Shown: positions 44,052 to 52,414, counted from the first letter of the stretch. The stretch is DNA of 64,000 nt from an uncultured Oscillospiraceae bacterium (GCA_910584605.1 CAJUAW010000001.1:7387-71386); one strand, 5' to 3'. Translations and numbers: made by a program. The notes: generated from the letters alone by a model not told the origin.

Positions 44052-44066
44052 GCCGCCTCCGGCGGC
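44052..44066 (-). other. Small hairpin in the acpP leader
   Basis: GCCGCC-GGA-GGCGGC, 6-bp stem, located between the operator and the acpP ribosome site. Could stabilise the 5' end of the message. Confidence 0.5.
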
Positions 44067-44072
44067 AGTAAT

Positions 44073-44146
44073 CTCAAGTATTTTATCTAAATATTTTTAA
44101 CTAAAATACTTGAGGCTTATTATATGGAACGCCGTCTCATTGTCAA
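44073..44146 (-). promoter_or_regulatory. Consensus promoter and 13-bp inverted-repeat operator of the fab operon
   Basis: Minus-strand -35 TTGACA (44141-44146), 16-nt spacer, -10 TATAAT (44119-44124): both hexamers are perfect consensus. Starting about 4 bp downstream of the -10 is a perfect inverted repeat, CTCAAGTATTTTA (44073-44085) and TAAAATACTTGAG (44102-44114), with a 16-bp AT-rich spacer. Each arm plus part of the spacer also reads as a weaker dyad (AGTATTT...AAATATT). A repressor here would block the start site. The MarR protein at 33459 is the natural candidate. Confidence 0.8.
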
Positions 44147-44348
44147 GGGGAATTTTTCCTCCGCCTCTCTTTTCCTCGTTCTTTACAAACGGGGGGCCGG
44201 ATTCCCCCCGTCCTTTTCCGATTTTCACAACGCCGCCCTGGGGTATGAGTTCCGGGGAACCGGCGCAAACTGTTCAGGGCGGCGGCTCCGATGACCAGTT
44301 CTGACGAGTATGGATCGCTTTCGATTCAATCTGAAGGGGGCAAGGTAC

Positions 44349-44377
44349 TGGACAAAATCATCCAAGTTTGATATAGT
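44349..44377 (+). promoter_or_regulatory. Probable promoter of ptsH-ptsI
   Basis: TGGACA (44349-44354), 17-nt spacer, TATAGT (44372-44377). Leaves a leader of about 180 nt. The early leader can form two exclusive hairpins: CCTGC 44385-44389 with GCAGG 44393-44397, or that GCAGG with CCTGC 44408-44412. The 530-nt gap 44030-44559 holds this and the fab control region. Confidence 0.5.
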
Positions 44378-44559
44378 AAGTTTACCTGCACGGCAGGAGG
44401 ATTTTCCCCTGCGAACGCACACCGCTTAAGCGCCGCCGCAGGACCGGCCCGCGCCGCTCCCCGTCATCCGCCTGCGCCCCGGCCAGCGGTCTGGAGCTTA
44501 CATGTACAGAAGCTTCGGAGTGCATCTCCAGCGAAATAAAGTCAGAAAGGAAGATTCCC

Positions 44560-44823
44560 ATGAAAGAATTCCAGTACACCATCACCGATCCCATCGGCGT
44601 CCACGCCCGTCCCGCCGGACTGCTGGCCAAGGCCGCCAAGGGGCTGGACAGCACCATCACCATCACCAAGGCGGACGGCAGCAAGTCCGCAGCCGCCACC
44701 AAGCTCATGGCCATCATGGGCATGGGCATCAAATCCGGCGAGACCGTCAAGGTCACCGTGGAGGGCGGCAGCGAGGAGGCCAACTGCGCCGCCATGGAGC
44801 AGTTCTTCAAAGAGAATCTGTAA
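44560..44823 (+). CDS. ptsH: Phosphocarrier protein HPr
   Basis: Passes phosphate from EI to PTS permeases such as MtlA. 87 aa. Phospho-His15 in GVHARPAG. In Bacillus HPr, Ser46 opens the helix SIMGVMSLGI; here the matching helix is KLMAIMGMGI (from Lys48), so the serine target of HPr kinase is replaced by Lys. Two extra residues precede it (DGSKSAAA). AAAGGAAG before the ATG. Followed by a hairpin, then ptsI 73 nt later. Confidence 0.95.
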   Translation: MKEFQYTITDPIGVHARPAGLLAKAAKGLDSTITITKADGSKSAAATKLMAIMGMGIKSGETVKVTVEGGSEEANCAAMEQFFKENL

Positions 44824-44832
44824 AACGCCATG

Positions 44833-44866
44833 CAGGGGCGTCTGCCTCCACTGGCAGGCGCCCCTG
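44833..44866 (+). terminator. Attenuating hairpin between ptsH and ptsI
   Basis: 14-bp stem with one G-U pair (44833-44846 with 44853-44866), TCCACT loop, then TTTG. Weak T-run, so partial termination is likely, giving more HPr than EI mRNA. Confidence 0.65.
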
Positions 44867-44896
44867 TTTGAGGATAAAAACAAGGAGGAGTATGTC

Positions 44897-46552
44897 ATGA
44901 TCGTAATGCAGGGTAAAGGCGTGTCCAGGGGCGTCGCAAACGGCCCGATTTATTTTTTCCAGCGCTCCAGCACCACCATCTCCGACGCCCCCGCCGCCGA
45001 CCTTGAGGCAGAGAAGCAGCGCATCACCGCCGCCCAGGAGAAGTCCATTGAGCAGTTGAACGCCTTAGCCGATCAGGCACGGGAGGAGACCGGGGAGGAG
45101 ACCGCCATTCTCTTTGAGACCCACGCCATGTTCGTGGAGGACGAGGACTATGTGGACTGCATGATGAACACCCTCACCGAGCGGGGCTGCTGCGCCGAGA
45201 AGGCGGTGGAGACCGCCGGCGAGGAGTTCTCCGCTATGCTGGCCGCCATGGACGACGCCTACATGCAGGCCCGGGCCGCCGACATCAAGGACGTCACCCG
45301 CCGCATCCTCAACAACCTGATGGGCATTGCCGACGGCGGCATCGACTCCGATGTGCCGGTCATCCTGGCCGCCGACGATCTGGCCCCCTCCGAGACCCTC
45401 CAGCTGGATAAGAGCAAGATCCTGGGCTTCATCACCCAGGGCGGCTCCAGCAACAGCCACACCGCCATCCTGGCCCGCACCATGGGCATCCCCGCTATCT
45501 GCGGCCTGGGGGACGCACTGAAGCCGGAGCAGGCCGGCCGGGAGGCTTACATCGACGGCGAGACTGGCCAGGTGGCGATTGAGCCCGACGACATCACCCT
45601 GTCCGCTTACCAGGCCAAGCAGGAGAAGCAGCGGGAGATGAAGGAGCTGATGGAGACCATGAAGGGCCAGCAGGACGTCACCCTGGACGGCCGGGAGATG
45701 ATGGTCTACTGCAACATCGGCTCCCCTGAGGACGTGGCCGCGGTGCTGTCCAACGACGGCCAGGGTATCGGCCTGTTCCGCTCCGAGTTCCTTTACCTGG
45801 CCGCCAGCGACTACCCCTCCGAGGACGACCAGTTCAACGCCTACAAGCAGGTAGCCGCCGCCATGGGGGGCAAACGGGTGGTCATCCGCACCCTGGACAT
45901 CGGCGCAGACAAGCAGGTGGACTACTTTGAGATGCGCAAGGAAGAGAACCCCGCCTTGGGCGTCCGGGCCATCCGCATCTGCCTGAACCGGCCCGAGGTC
46001 TTCCGCACCCAGCTGCGGGCCCTGTACCGGGCCTCCGCCTACGGCAAGGTGGCCATCATGTTCCCCATGATCACCTCGGTGTGGGAGGTAAAGGAGTGCA
46101 AGCGGGCCTGTCAGAAGGTGATGGCCGAGCTGGACGCCGAAGGCATCCCCTACAACAAGGACACCGAGCTCGGCATTATGATCGAGACCCCCGCCTCCGT
46201 CCTGGTGGCCGAGGAGCTGGCCCGGGAGGTGGACTTCTTCTCCGTAGGCACCAACGACCTGACCCAGTACACCCTGGCCTGCGACCGCCAGGCCAACGAC
46301 CTGGGTAAGTTCTTCGATCCCCATCACCCCGCCGTCCTCCGGGCGCTAAAGCTCGCCACCGATGCCGCCCACAAGGCCGGCATCTGGATCGGCATCTGCG
46401 GCGAGCTGGGAGCCGATCTGGAGCTGCTGGAGACCTTCCTGGCCATCGGCATCGACGAGCTGTCCGTCTCCCCCACCTCGGTCCTGCCCCTGCGGGCGGA
46501 GATCCGGAAGTCCATCGCCAAGACCTGCACCCTGGAAAAGCTGGAGTGCTGA
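44897..46552 (+). CDS. ptsI: Phosphoenolpyruvate-protein phosphotransferase, PTS enzyme I
   Basis: Transfers phosphate from PEP to HPr. 551 aa, a little shorter than the usual 570-575. ATG at 44897 has AAGGAGG 8 nt upstream. N-terminal EIN domain with active His188 in GGSSNSHTAILARTMGIP; C-terminal PEP barrel with LFRSEFLYL, RTLDIGADKQ, GIMIETPASV, SVGTNDLTQYTLACDR and the catalytic Cys in IGICGELG. With HPr it powers the mannitol permease encoded at 25808 and others outside the window. Confidence 0.97.
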   Translation: MIVMQGKGVSRGVANGPIYFFQRSSTTISDAPAADLEAEKQRITAAQEKSIEQLNALADQAREETGEETAILFETHAMFVEDEDYVDCMMNTLTERGCCAEKAVETAGEEFSAMLAAMDDAYMQARAADIKDVTRRILNNLMGIADGGIDSDVPVILAADDLAPSETLQLDKSKILGFITQGGSSNSHTAILARTMGIPAICGLGDALKPEQAGREAYIDGETGQVAIEPDDITLSAYQAKQEKQREMKELMETMKGQQDVTLDGREMMVYCNIGSPEDVAAVLSNDGQGIGLFRSEFLYLAASDYPSEDDQFNAYKQVAAAMGGKRVVIRTLDIGADKQVDYFEMRKEENPALGVRAIRICLNRPEVFRTQLRALYRASAYGKVAIMFPMITSVWEVKECKRACQKVMAELDAEGIPYNKDTELGIMIETPASVLVAEELAREVDFFSVGTNDLTQYTLACDRQANDLGKFFDPHHPAVLRALKLATDAAHKAGIWIGICGELGADLELLETFLAIGIDELSVSPTSVLPLRAEIRKSIAKTCTLEKLEC

Positions 46553-46571
46553 GCGTCCGGCCTGATCAATG

Positions 46572-46620
46572 AGTATCAGCGAGCCGTCCACCTTGTACGG
46601 GTGGACGGCTCGCTGATACT
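46572..46620. repeat. Perfect 21-bp inverted repeat after ptsI
   Basis: Arms 46572-46592 and 46600-46620 (AGTATCAGCG... to ...CGCTGATACT) are perfect complements with a 7-nt TTGTACG loop. It lies in the convergent gap but has no T-run on either side (ATGCGGC on the right, ATTGATC on the left), so it is not a standard intrinsic terminator; it may still end transcription or protect the 3' end. Confidence 0.85.
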
Positions 46621-46641
46621 ATGCGGCAAAAAAACGGCCGT

Positions 46642-46884
46642 TTACTCTGTGCCCAGCGTCTGGATCAGAAGGTTGCGCAGGGAGATGGCGCTCTGCCGGT
46701 TCATGACGATGGAGGCCACCGTGTCGGCGGCGGGGGTGGCCACGTTCTCAATCCCGCCCTGGGCGTTGACCGTTATGGCGTTCTCCATATACTTGTAAGA
46801 AATGTCCAGGGTGACCTCCAGCAGCTCCCCCTCCTTGTCTGATACCTTGCGCAGGCCAAAGGCGTTGGCATATTCCGGTCTCAT
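46642..46884 (-). CDS. Small conserved-looking hypothetical protein, 80 aa
   Basis: Not recognised. Start ATG at 46884 (MRPEYANAFGLRKVSDKEG) is preferred over a TTG two codons earlier because AAAGGAG is 9 nt upstream. The sequence is soluble and acidic with mixed beta-like (LLEVTLDISYKY) and helix-like (RQSAISLRNLLIQTL) parts and no cysteine, membrane segment or metal motif. It lies 69 nt after the Nudix gene in the same direction and may belong to the end of that operon. Confidence 0.65.
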   Translation of the reverse strand: MRPEYANAFGLRKVSDKEGELLEVTLDISYKYMENAITVNAQGGIENVATPAADTVASIVMNRQSAISLRNLLIQTLGTE

Positions 46885-46952
46885 TTGCAAAAACTCCTTT
46901 CATCATTACGGTTGTTTGGCTCCCCGCCGCAGGGGACAGGGGAGCATATTGA

Positions 46953-47417
46953 TCAGATGGTCCTCCCGTTGAGGACCGCTCCGGCCAGTCTGTCCCCCTC
47001 GTAGCAGACCTTCAGGGAGAAAAAGGGGGCCTCCTGCTGCAGCAGGTCCAGGAAGATGGCGTCCCCCTCCCAATGGGGCAGCTCCAGGAGCCGGTCCCGG
47101 TGAACCCATTCCAGTACGCCCTCGTCGCACTCCTTCAGTTCCCCGATGAAGCCATCGGCGGTGAACAGATGCATATACTCGGTGGGCCAGCGGTCGGAGA
47201 CAAAGGTGACGATCCCCCGGTAGCGGTAATCGGTGAGAATCAGGCCGGTCTCCTCCTCCACCTCCCGGAGCAGGCAGTCCTCCGGACTCTCTCGATCCAG
47301 GAATTTCCCCCCGATGCCGATCCACTTGTCCTTGTTCAGGTCGTTCTCCTTCTTCACCCGGTGGAGCATCAAGTACTCTTCTCCCCGCTGAATATAGCAC
47401 AGGGTCGTATTTATCAT
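46953..47417 (-). CDS. Nudix hydrolase, MutT-like
   Basis: 154 aa, 8-oxo-dGTP diphosphatase-like. Nudix box at about residues 37-59: GGKF, then E, then REVEEETGL (G-x5-E-x7-REUxEExGU), binding the divalent metals. The C-terminal half (WVHRDRLLELPHWEGD) fits the MutT/8-oxo-dGTP branch. Its ATG overlaps the stop of the HtrA protease gene by four bases, so it is co-translated with a stress-response operon, which suits a nucleotide-sanitising role. Exact substrate unknown. Confidence 0.9.
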   Translation of the reverse strand: MINTTLCYIQRGEEYLMLHRVKKENDLNKDKWIGIGGKFLDRESPEDCLLREVEEETGLILTDYRYRGIVTFVSDRWPTEYMHLFTADGFIGELKECDEGVLEWVHRDRLLELPHWEGDAIFLDLLQQEAPFFSLKVCYEGDRLAGAVLNGRTI

Positions 47418-48655
47418 GCCTCAATCAGCTCCACTTCAACCGTATAGTATTCCCCATCCCGCAGATAGGTCAGTTCTACCACGTCCCCTGCGCCCAGGGA
47501 CAGCTTGAGCTGAGTCAGGTCCTGAATGCCGGTGACAGGCTGGCCGCCGGCCGCCAGGATCACGTCGCCGTCCCGCAGGCCCTTGACCCAGGCGTCGCTG
47601 GTCTTCTCCACCTCCACCAGCTGCAGCCCGCCGCCCTCCAGCGGCACGGTGCTCACCGTAAAGCCGAACACGCCGGCCCGGACCTTCTCCCCGGCGATGA
47701 GGCGGTCGGCCACATACTTCACCCGCTGGGAGGGGATGGCGAACCCCAGCCCCTCGGCGGAGCCGTCCTCGGTGACGATTTTGATGGTGTTGATGCCCAT
47801 CACCTGACCGTACTGATCCAGCAGCGGCCCGCCGGAGTTGCCGAAGTTGATGGCGGCGCTGGTCTGGATCAGCACCATGGTGATGCCGTCCACCTCCACG
47901 GACCGGCACAGCGCGGAGACGATGCCATCTGTAAAGGTGGCCCGGTAGCCCAGGGAGTCCCCCAGAGCGGCCACCGGCTCCCCGATGCGCAGGGTGTTGG
48001 AGTCCCCAAACCGGGCGGGGGCGAGGCCGCTGGCCTCCACCTTCAGCACCGCCAGATCCTCCATCGCGTCGAAGCCCACCAGGCTGGCGGGCAGGACCCG
48101 GTTATCGTGGAGGGTGACGCTGACCGCCTTGGCCCCGGCCACCACGTGGGCGTTGGTGATGAGATAGCCGTCCTCTGTCAGCACCACGCCGCTGCCGGAG
48201 CTGAGACCCTCCGGCGTCAGCGACTCAATGGACACCGTAGAGGGCAGGGTCCGCTCATAGATCTGGGTGTAGCTCAGCGGAACTCCCTGGGGAGGAAGGA
48301 GCTCCACCGTCACCCCCGTCCCGGTCTCCGCCTTGGGGATGGAGGGGGGCGTATTGTCCAGCTCGCTGTTTTGCGGGCGGTAGTCGTCTCCGTAGGAGTG
48401 GAAGCGGTCCCCGCCGCTCCACTGGCTCACCGCTCTCCAGGCAAAATACCGCTCCAGCAGGCCCACAGAGACGCAGACCGCCAAAATCAGGGCCAGCAGG
48501 CCCACATAGCGGGGCCACCGCCGCCTCTGGCGCACCCGCAGCACGGGGCGCCGGGGCGCCGGCTCCGGGATTCGGACGGCGGGGGGATCAGGCAGCTCCC
48601 GTTCCGGATGCTCCCAGGCGCCGCCCTGCCACAGGCCGTTTGTTCGCTTGTCCAT
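47414..48655 (-). CDS. HtrA/DegP-like membrane serine protease with PDZ domain
   Basis: 413 aa. Pro/Arg-rich cytoplasmic region (1-48), one membrane helix about 50-68 (VGLLALILAVCVSVGLL), then an extracellular trypsin-like domain with catalytic triad His170 (ITNAHVV), Asp200 (AMEDLAVLKV) and Ser274 (NFGNSGGPLLD), and a C-terminal PDZ domain (about 325-410, VEKTSDAWVKGLRDGDVIL). Quality control of exported proteins is the usual role. Third gene of RR-HK-protease-Nudix, like CssRS-HtrA in Bacillus in concept. Confidence 0.95.
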   Translation of the reverse strand: MDKRTNGLWQGGAWEHPERELPDPPAVRIPEPAPRRPVLRVRQRRRWPRYVGLLALILAVCVSVGLLERYFAWRAVSQWSGGDRFHSYGDDYRPQNSELDNTPPSIPKAETGTGVTVELLPPQGVPLSYTQIYERTLPSTVSIESLTPEGLSSGSGVVLTEDGYLITNAHVVAGAKAVSVTLHDNRVLPASLVGFDAMEDLAVLKVEASGLAPARFGDSNTLRIGEPVAALGDSLGYRATFTDGIVSALCRSVEVDGITMVLIQTSAAINFGNSGGPLLDQYGQVMGINTIKIVTEDGSAEGLGFAIPSQRVKYVADRLIAGEKVRAGVFGFTVSTVPLEGGGLQLVEVEKTSDAWVKGLRDGDVILAAGGQPVTGIQDLTQLKLSLGAGDVVELTYLRDGEYYTVEVELIEA

Positions 48656-48673
48656 AATAACACCTCCGGAGGA

Positions 48674-50116
48674 TCAGGCCAGCGTCAGGGTAAAATGGAA
48701 CTGGGTCACCCCGTCCTCGCTGGTGACAGTGATGGTTTCCTTTAGGTTGCCCAAAATCGTCTTTACGATATACAGCCCCAGGCCCACGCCCTCCCGGTCC
48801 ATAGAGCGGGAGTAGTCCGCCTTGTGGAACCGCTCAAAGAGCAGGGGCAGCTCCTCCGGCGGGATGGTGGCCCCCAGGTTGCGGATTCTGGTGTGGGCCT
48901 TGCCGTCCTTTTTGGTGATCTGCACGGTGATGGCGGTGCCGGGAGCGGCGAACTTAGCCGCGTTGTCCAGCAGGTTATAGCACACCTGGGTGATGGAGTC
49001 CGGGTCGCCCCACACCATCAGCTTGTCCTCCGGCATCTGGACCTCCACATCCAGCTGCCGGTCGGTGATCTTGGTCTCCAGGCTGATGAGCACCCGGGAC
49101 ATCACCTCGGTGAGGTCGAAGGTCTCCTGGGCGGTGACGGTGCTCTCCGCCAGGGCGTTGAGCCGGGACAGGTCCAGCATCCGCCGCACCAGCCGGCTGA
49201 GCCGCCGGGTCTCCGACACCACGATCTCCAGCGACTCCCGCTCCCGCTCCGGCGGGATGGTGCCGTCCAGAATCCCCTCGGCAAAGCCGGCGATGGTGGT
49301 CATGGGGGTCTTCAGCTCGTGGGAAACGTTGGCGATGAACTCCGCCCGCTGGCTCTCCACCTTCTCCAGGGAGTTTGCCATGGAGTTGAACGCCTCCGCC
49401 AGATCGCTGACCTCGTCCCCCCGGTCCTCGTAACCGGTGACCCGCATGTCAAATTCCCCCTGGCCGAACTTCCGGGCGGCCTCCGCCATCTCGATCAGGG
49501 GACGGGTCTGATAGGCGGAGGTGAGGGTGCTGGCGATGACTGAGATGAGAAACACCACCACCGCCGAGAAGAAGAAGATGGTGGCGGTGGACGACCACAT
49601 CTCGTTCAGGTTGGAGGCGCTGGCCCCCACCAGGATGATCCCCTGGGTGACCGTCAGGGAGCCGATCTGGTTGATCACCGGCAGGGCGGAGGTGTACCGC
49701 CGCTCCGGGTAGATGCCCCCCAGGCTGGTCATGCCGTTGTAGGTTCCGGTGGTCCGAACCTGCTCCACCACATCCTCCGGGAGCTGGCCGGCGTTGTCCA
49801 TAACAAACTGACTGCCGTCAGTGGCAAAGAGGATCGTTCCCGTGCTGTCGGCCACAATGATGTGGGAGTTGGAGATCATGGCGATGGAGGCCATATAGCT
49901 GCTGTAGAACTCATCCTGCACATCCAGCGTAAGGTAGCGCCGGTAGTAGGTGGAAGTAAAGCTGGCGATGTAACCCGCGTTGCGGATCACCGAGTCCCGG
50001 GTCTCCCCGATGATATAGCGGTAGGACAGCAGCATAAAGGCCCCGGCCAGCAGAGTGAAGGAGAGCAGCATGATGCTCACCATCATGGTCAATTGGCGCC
50101 GGTAGAGGGAACGCAT
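48674..50116 (-). CDS. Sensor histidine kinase (EnvZ/PhoR-like)
   Basis: 480 aa membrane kinase. Helices at about 10-34 and 180-203 bound an extracellular sensor region of some 145 residues; HAMP (about 203-255, RPLIEMAEAARKFGQGEFDMRV); HisKA with phospho-His in NVSHELKTPMTTIAGF; HATPase with N-box YNLLDNAAKF, and GVGLGLYIVKTIL. Its partner is the response regulator 29 nt upstream; HtrA follows 18 nt downstream. Envelope stress is the likely input given the protease; a phosphate-type signal cannot be excluded. Confidence 0.95.
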   Translation of the reverse strand: MRSLYRRQLTMMVSIMLLSFTLLAGAFMLLSYRYIIGETRDSVIRNAGYIASFTSTYYRRYLTLDVQDEFYSSYMASIAMISNSHIIVADSTGTILFATDGSQFVMDNAGQLPEDVVEQVRTTGTYNGMTSLGGIYPERRYTSALPVINQIGSLTVTQGIILVGASASNLNEMWSSTATIFFFSAVVVFLISVIASTLTSAYQTRPLIEMAEAARKFGQGEFDMRVTGYEDRGDEVSDLAEAFNSMANSLEKVESQRAEFIANVSHELKTPMTTIAGFAEGILDGTIPPERERESLEIVVSETRRLSRLVRRMLDLSRLNALAESTVTAQETFDLTEVMSRVLISLETKITDRQLDVEVQMPEDKLMVWGDPDSITQVCYNLLDNAAKFAAPGTAITVQITKKDGKAHTRIRNLGATIPPEELPLLFERFHKADYSRSMDREGVGLGLYIVKTILGNLKETITVTSEDGVTQFHFTLTLA

Positions 50117-50145
50117 CCCGGCTCACCGTCCTTTCTAAAACACGT

Positions 50146-50838
50146 TTACGCGGATGTCCCCAGCTCAAACTTATATCCAACGCCCCACACGGTCTTCAGC
50201 CGCCACTGGCCGCTGACCCCCTCCAGCTTCTCCCGCAGGCGCTTGATGTGGACATCCACCGTGCGGCTGTCGCCGAAGTAGTCAAAGCCCCACACTTCAT
50301 CCAGCAGCTGGTTCCGGGTAAACACCCGGTTGGGGGAGGAGGCCAGATGGAACAGCAGCTCCAGCTCCTTGGGGGGCGTGTCCACCCGCTGGCCATCCAC
50401 CAGCAGCTCGTAGGAGTCCAGGTTGATGACCAGCTTGTCAAAGGACAGCTTCTTCTCTCCGCTCTCCTCCTCCACGCCGCTGCGGCGCAGCACCGCATGG
50501 ATGCGGGCCAGCACCTCCTTCATCTCAAAGGGCTTTACGATATAGTCGTCCGCCCCCTGCTCCAGGCCGGACACCTTGTCCTCGGTCTCCCCTTTGGCGG
50601 TGAGCATGATAACAGGAGTCTTGTCCCCCTCCCGGATCTTTTTCAGCACCGACCAGCCGTCCATGATGGGCAGCATCAGGTCCAGCAGCACCAGGTCGGG
50701 CTGGAAGGAGCGGAACAGCTCCACCCCCCGGCCCCCGTCCTTGGCCACCTGGGTCTCGAAGCCCTCCTTTTCCAGATAGAGGTGGAGCAGCTCGGCAATG
50801 TTGGCGTCGTCCTCAACGATCAGGACCTTCTTCGACAT
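50146..50838 (-). CDS. OmpR/PhoB-family response regulator
   Basis: 230 aa. Receiver (1-120) with acidic E9-D10-D11, phospho-Asp53 (LVLLDLMLPIMDG), Thr in MLTAKG and Lys in YIVKPFEMKE; C-terminal winged helix (about 135-228, PPKELELLFHLASSPNRVFTRNQLLDEVWG and RTVDVHIKRLREKL). First gene of the operon with the kinase, HtrA and Nudix genes. A -10 TATAAT at 50907-50912 (minus) has a poor -35, suggesting activator-dependent, perhaps autoregulated, expression. Proteins of this class bind direct repeats phased by 10-11 bp. Confidence 0.95.
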   Translation of the reverse strand: MSKKVLIVEDDANIAELLHLYLEKEGFETQVAKDGGRGVELFRSFQPDLVLLDLMLPIMDGWSVLKKIREGDKTPVIMLTAKGETEDKVSGLEQGADDYIVKPFEMKEVLARIHAVLRRSGVEEESGEKKLSFDKLVINLDSYELLVDGQRVDTPPKELELLFHLASSPNRVFTRNQLLDEVWGFDYFGDSRTVDVHIKRLREKLEGVSGQWRLKTVWGVGYKFELGTSA

Positions 50839-50960
50839 AAAAACGGCACCTCACTCTTTTCCCGGGGACGGTCCTGCCCGTCCCCGCAGATGTTGTTTTC
50901 CTCTCTATTATAACGCGAACCGCTTCGCTTGGGTGAATAATTTGTGAATTACCGTCCGTT

Positions 50961-52124
50961 TTACTCCTCCACATAGGAGTGGTCCACCTGGATGATCGGG
51001 AAATAGCGGTCGGACAGCTCCCTCACCCCCCGGCAAAGCTCGGCCCGCACCTGGCTGTCCGACAGGCGGAAGCCGTAGGGGGCCATCACGTCGAAGAGGA
51101 TGTTGGTGTGGATCGGACCAGCGGTGATGCGCAGGTCGTGGATGGTGAGCGCAGGATCGATCTGCCGGGCGACGTCCGCCACCTGCTTCCGCAGCGCCTC
51201 AGTGCGCTCATCCCGCACCACCGGGTCCATGTGGATGCAGGTCTCCACGTGGTGCTTCCGCTTCAGCTCCCGCTCAATGTGGTCGATGATGTCGTGCAGC
51301 TCCAGCAGATCCCCTTCTGCGGGCACCTCGGCGTGGAGGGACATCATGGCCCGGCCTGGGCCGTAATCGTGGTACACCAGATCGTGGATTCCCAGAATAT
51401 GGTCGTGGCCGCAGATGATGCGGTCAATGTCGGCGGCCAGCTCCCGGTCCATGGGGCGGCCCAGCAGAGGCGCGGCGGTATCCTTGGCGGCGCCCCAGCC
51501 GGTGCGTAGGATGAACAGCGCCACCGCCAGCCCCAGCCAGCCGTCCAGGGGCAGCTGGAACCGCTGCCCGGCGGCCAGGCCCAGCAGCAGCACACCCGTC
51601 GCGCAGGCGTCCGACAGGGAATCGGCGGCAGCTGCGGCCAGCGCGGCCGACTGGATCTGCCGGGACAGCGCCCGGTTAAAGGCGAACATCCCCAGCTTGA
51701 CCGCAATCGACACCGCCAGAATGGCCGCGGTCAGACCGGAGAAGACCGACGGCTCCGGATGGAGGATTCTTTGGACGGAGGACTGCACCAGCTCCGCCCC
51801 CACCAGAAGGATGAGCATCGCCACCACCAGCCCCGCCAGATACTCCACCCGGCCATGGCCAAAGGGGTGCTCCTCGTCCGCCTCCTGCCCGGCCAGCCGG
51901 AAGCCCACCAGTGTGACCACCGAGGAGGCCGCGTCGGACAGGTTGTTGAAGGCGTCGGCGGTAATGGCGATGGAGGCGGTCAGGATGCCCGCCAGCATCT
52001 TTCCCAGAAACAGCAGCAGATTCAGGGCCAGCCCCAGCCCTCCGGACAGCGCGCCGCACCACTGCCTGGTCTCAGGGGCCCGGGGGTCCCTGTCACGAAG
52101 ACAAAAACGGATGAAAAAGTCCAC
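50961..52124 (-). CDS. Cation diffusion facilitator (CDF) metal exporter
   Basis: 387 aa with a GTG start at 52124, chosen because GAGGTG lies 10 nt upstream; a GTG at 52142 would add six residues but lacks a ribosome site. Six membrane helices; metal-site motif ITADAFNNLSDAASS in helix 2 and a second site near AAAAADSLSDACA in helix 5; histidine stretch EHPFGHGRVEY. The cytoplasmic domain is longer than in YiiP (about 300 aa), with a second repeat-like His-rich part (HMDPVVRDERTEALRKQ). Zn, Fe or Mn efflux; the metal cannot be told. Confidence 0.9.
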   Translation of the reverse strand: MDFFIRFCLRDRDPRAPETRQWCGALSGGLGLALNLLLFLGKMLAGILTASIAITADAFNNLSDAASSVVTLVGFRLAGQEADEEHPFGHGRVEYLAGLVVAMLILLVGAELVQSSVQRILHPEPSVFSGLTAAILAVSIAVKLGMFAFNRALSRQIQSAALAAAAADSLSDACATGVLLLGLAAGQRFQLPLDGWLGLAVALFILRTGWGAAKDTAAPLLGRPMDRELAADIDRIICGHDHILGIHDLVYHDYGPGRAMMSLHAEVPAEGDLLELHDIIDHIERELKRKHHVETCIHMDPVVRDERTEALRKQVADVARQIDPALTIHDLRITAGPIHTNILFDVMAPYGFRLSDSQVRAELCRGVRELSDRYFPIIQVDHSYVEE

Positions 52125-52384
52125 GAAAAGAAAGCACCTCACAGCTTGAAAAGAATGGGATTATCTGCCTTATAATCTTTTTATTTTCTCACAAGTGATT
52201 CTTTTTGTCAAGATAAGATCCTGTCAAGAATGGTATAAAATGTTTTTATTCTGAAAAAACTACCAGAATCGTGTACGGATTACGAGCATGCGTCCATATT
52301 ATGCGGACACATTCCAGCTCTCCACCATTTTATGCAAAACGACGAATGCCTAAAAATCAGCCTCGTTTTTCCTCGTCATTTTGC

Positions 52385-52413
52385 TTGCTTTTCTCCCCGC
52401 TGCATGGTACAAT
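52385..52413 (+). promoter_or_regulatory. Promoter of the AbgT-peptidase operon
   Basis: -35 TTGCTT (52385-52390), 17-nt spacer, extended -10 TGGTACAAT (core 52408-52413). Start would be near 52420, leaving a 120-nt leader. The gap 52125-52539 also has AT-rich DNA (52150-52270) that may hold the CDF promoter. Confidence 0.65.
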
Positions 52414-52414
52414 G

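Noticed and set aside
44225-44422. 65-codon minus-strand frame upstream of ptsH
   Set aside because: It overlaps the ptsH promoter, lacks a start signal and reads as low-quality Arg/Ser-rich translation.
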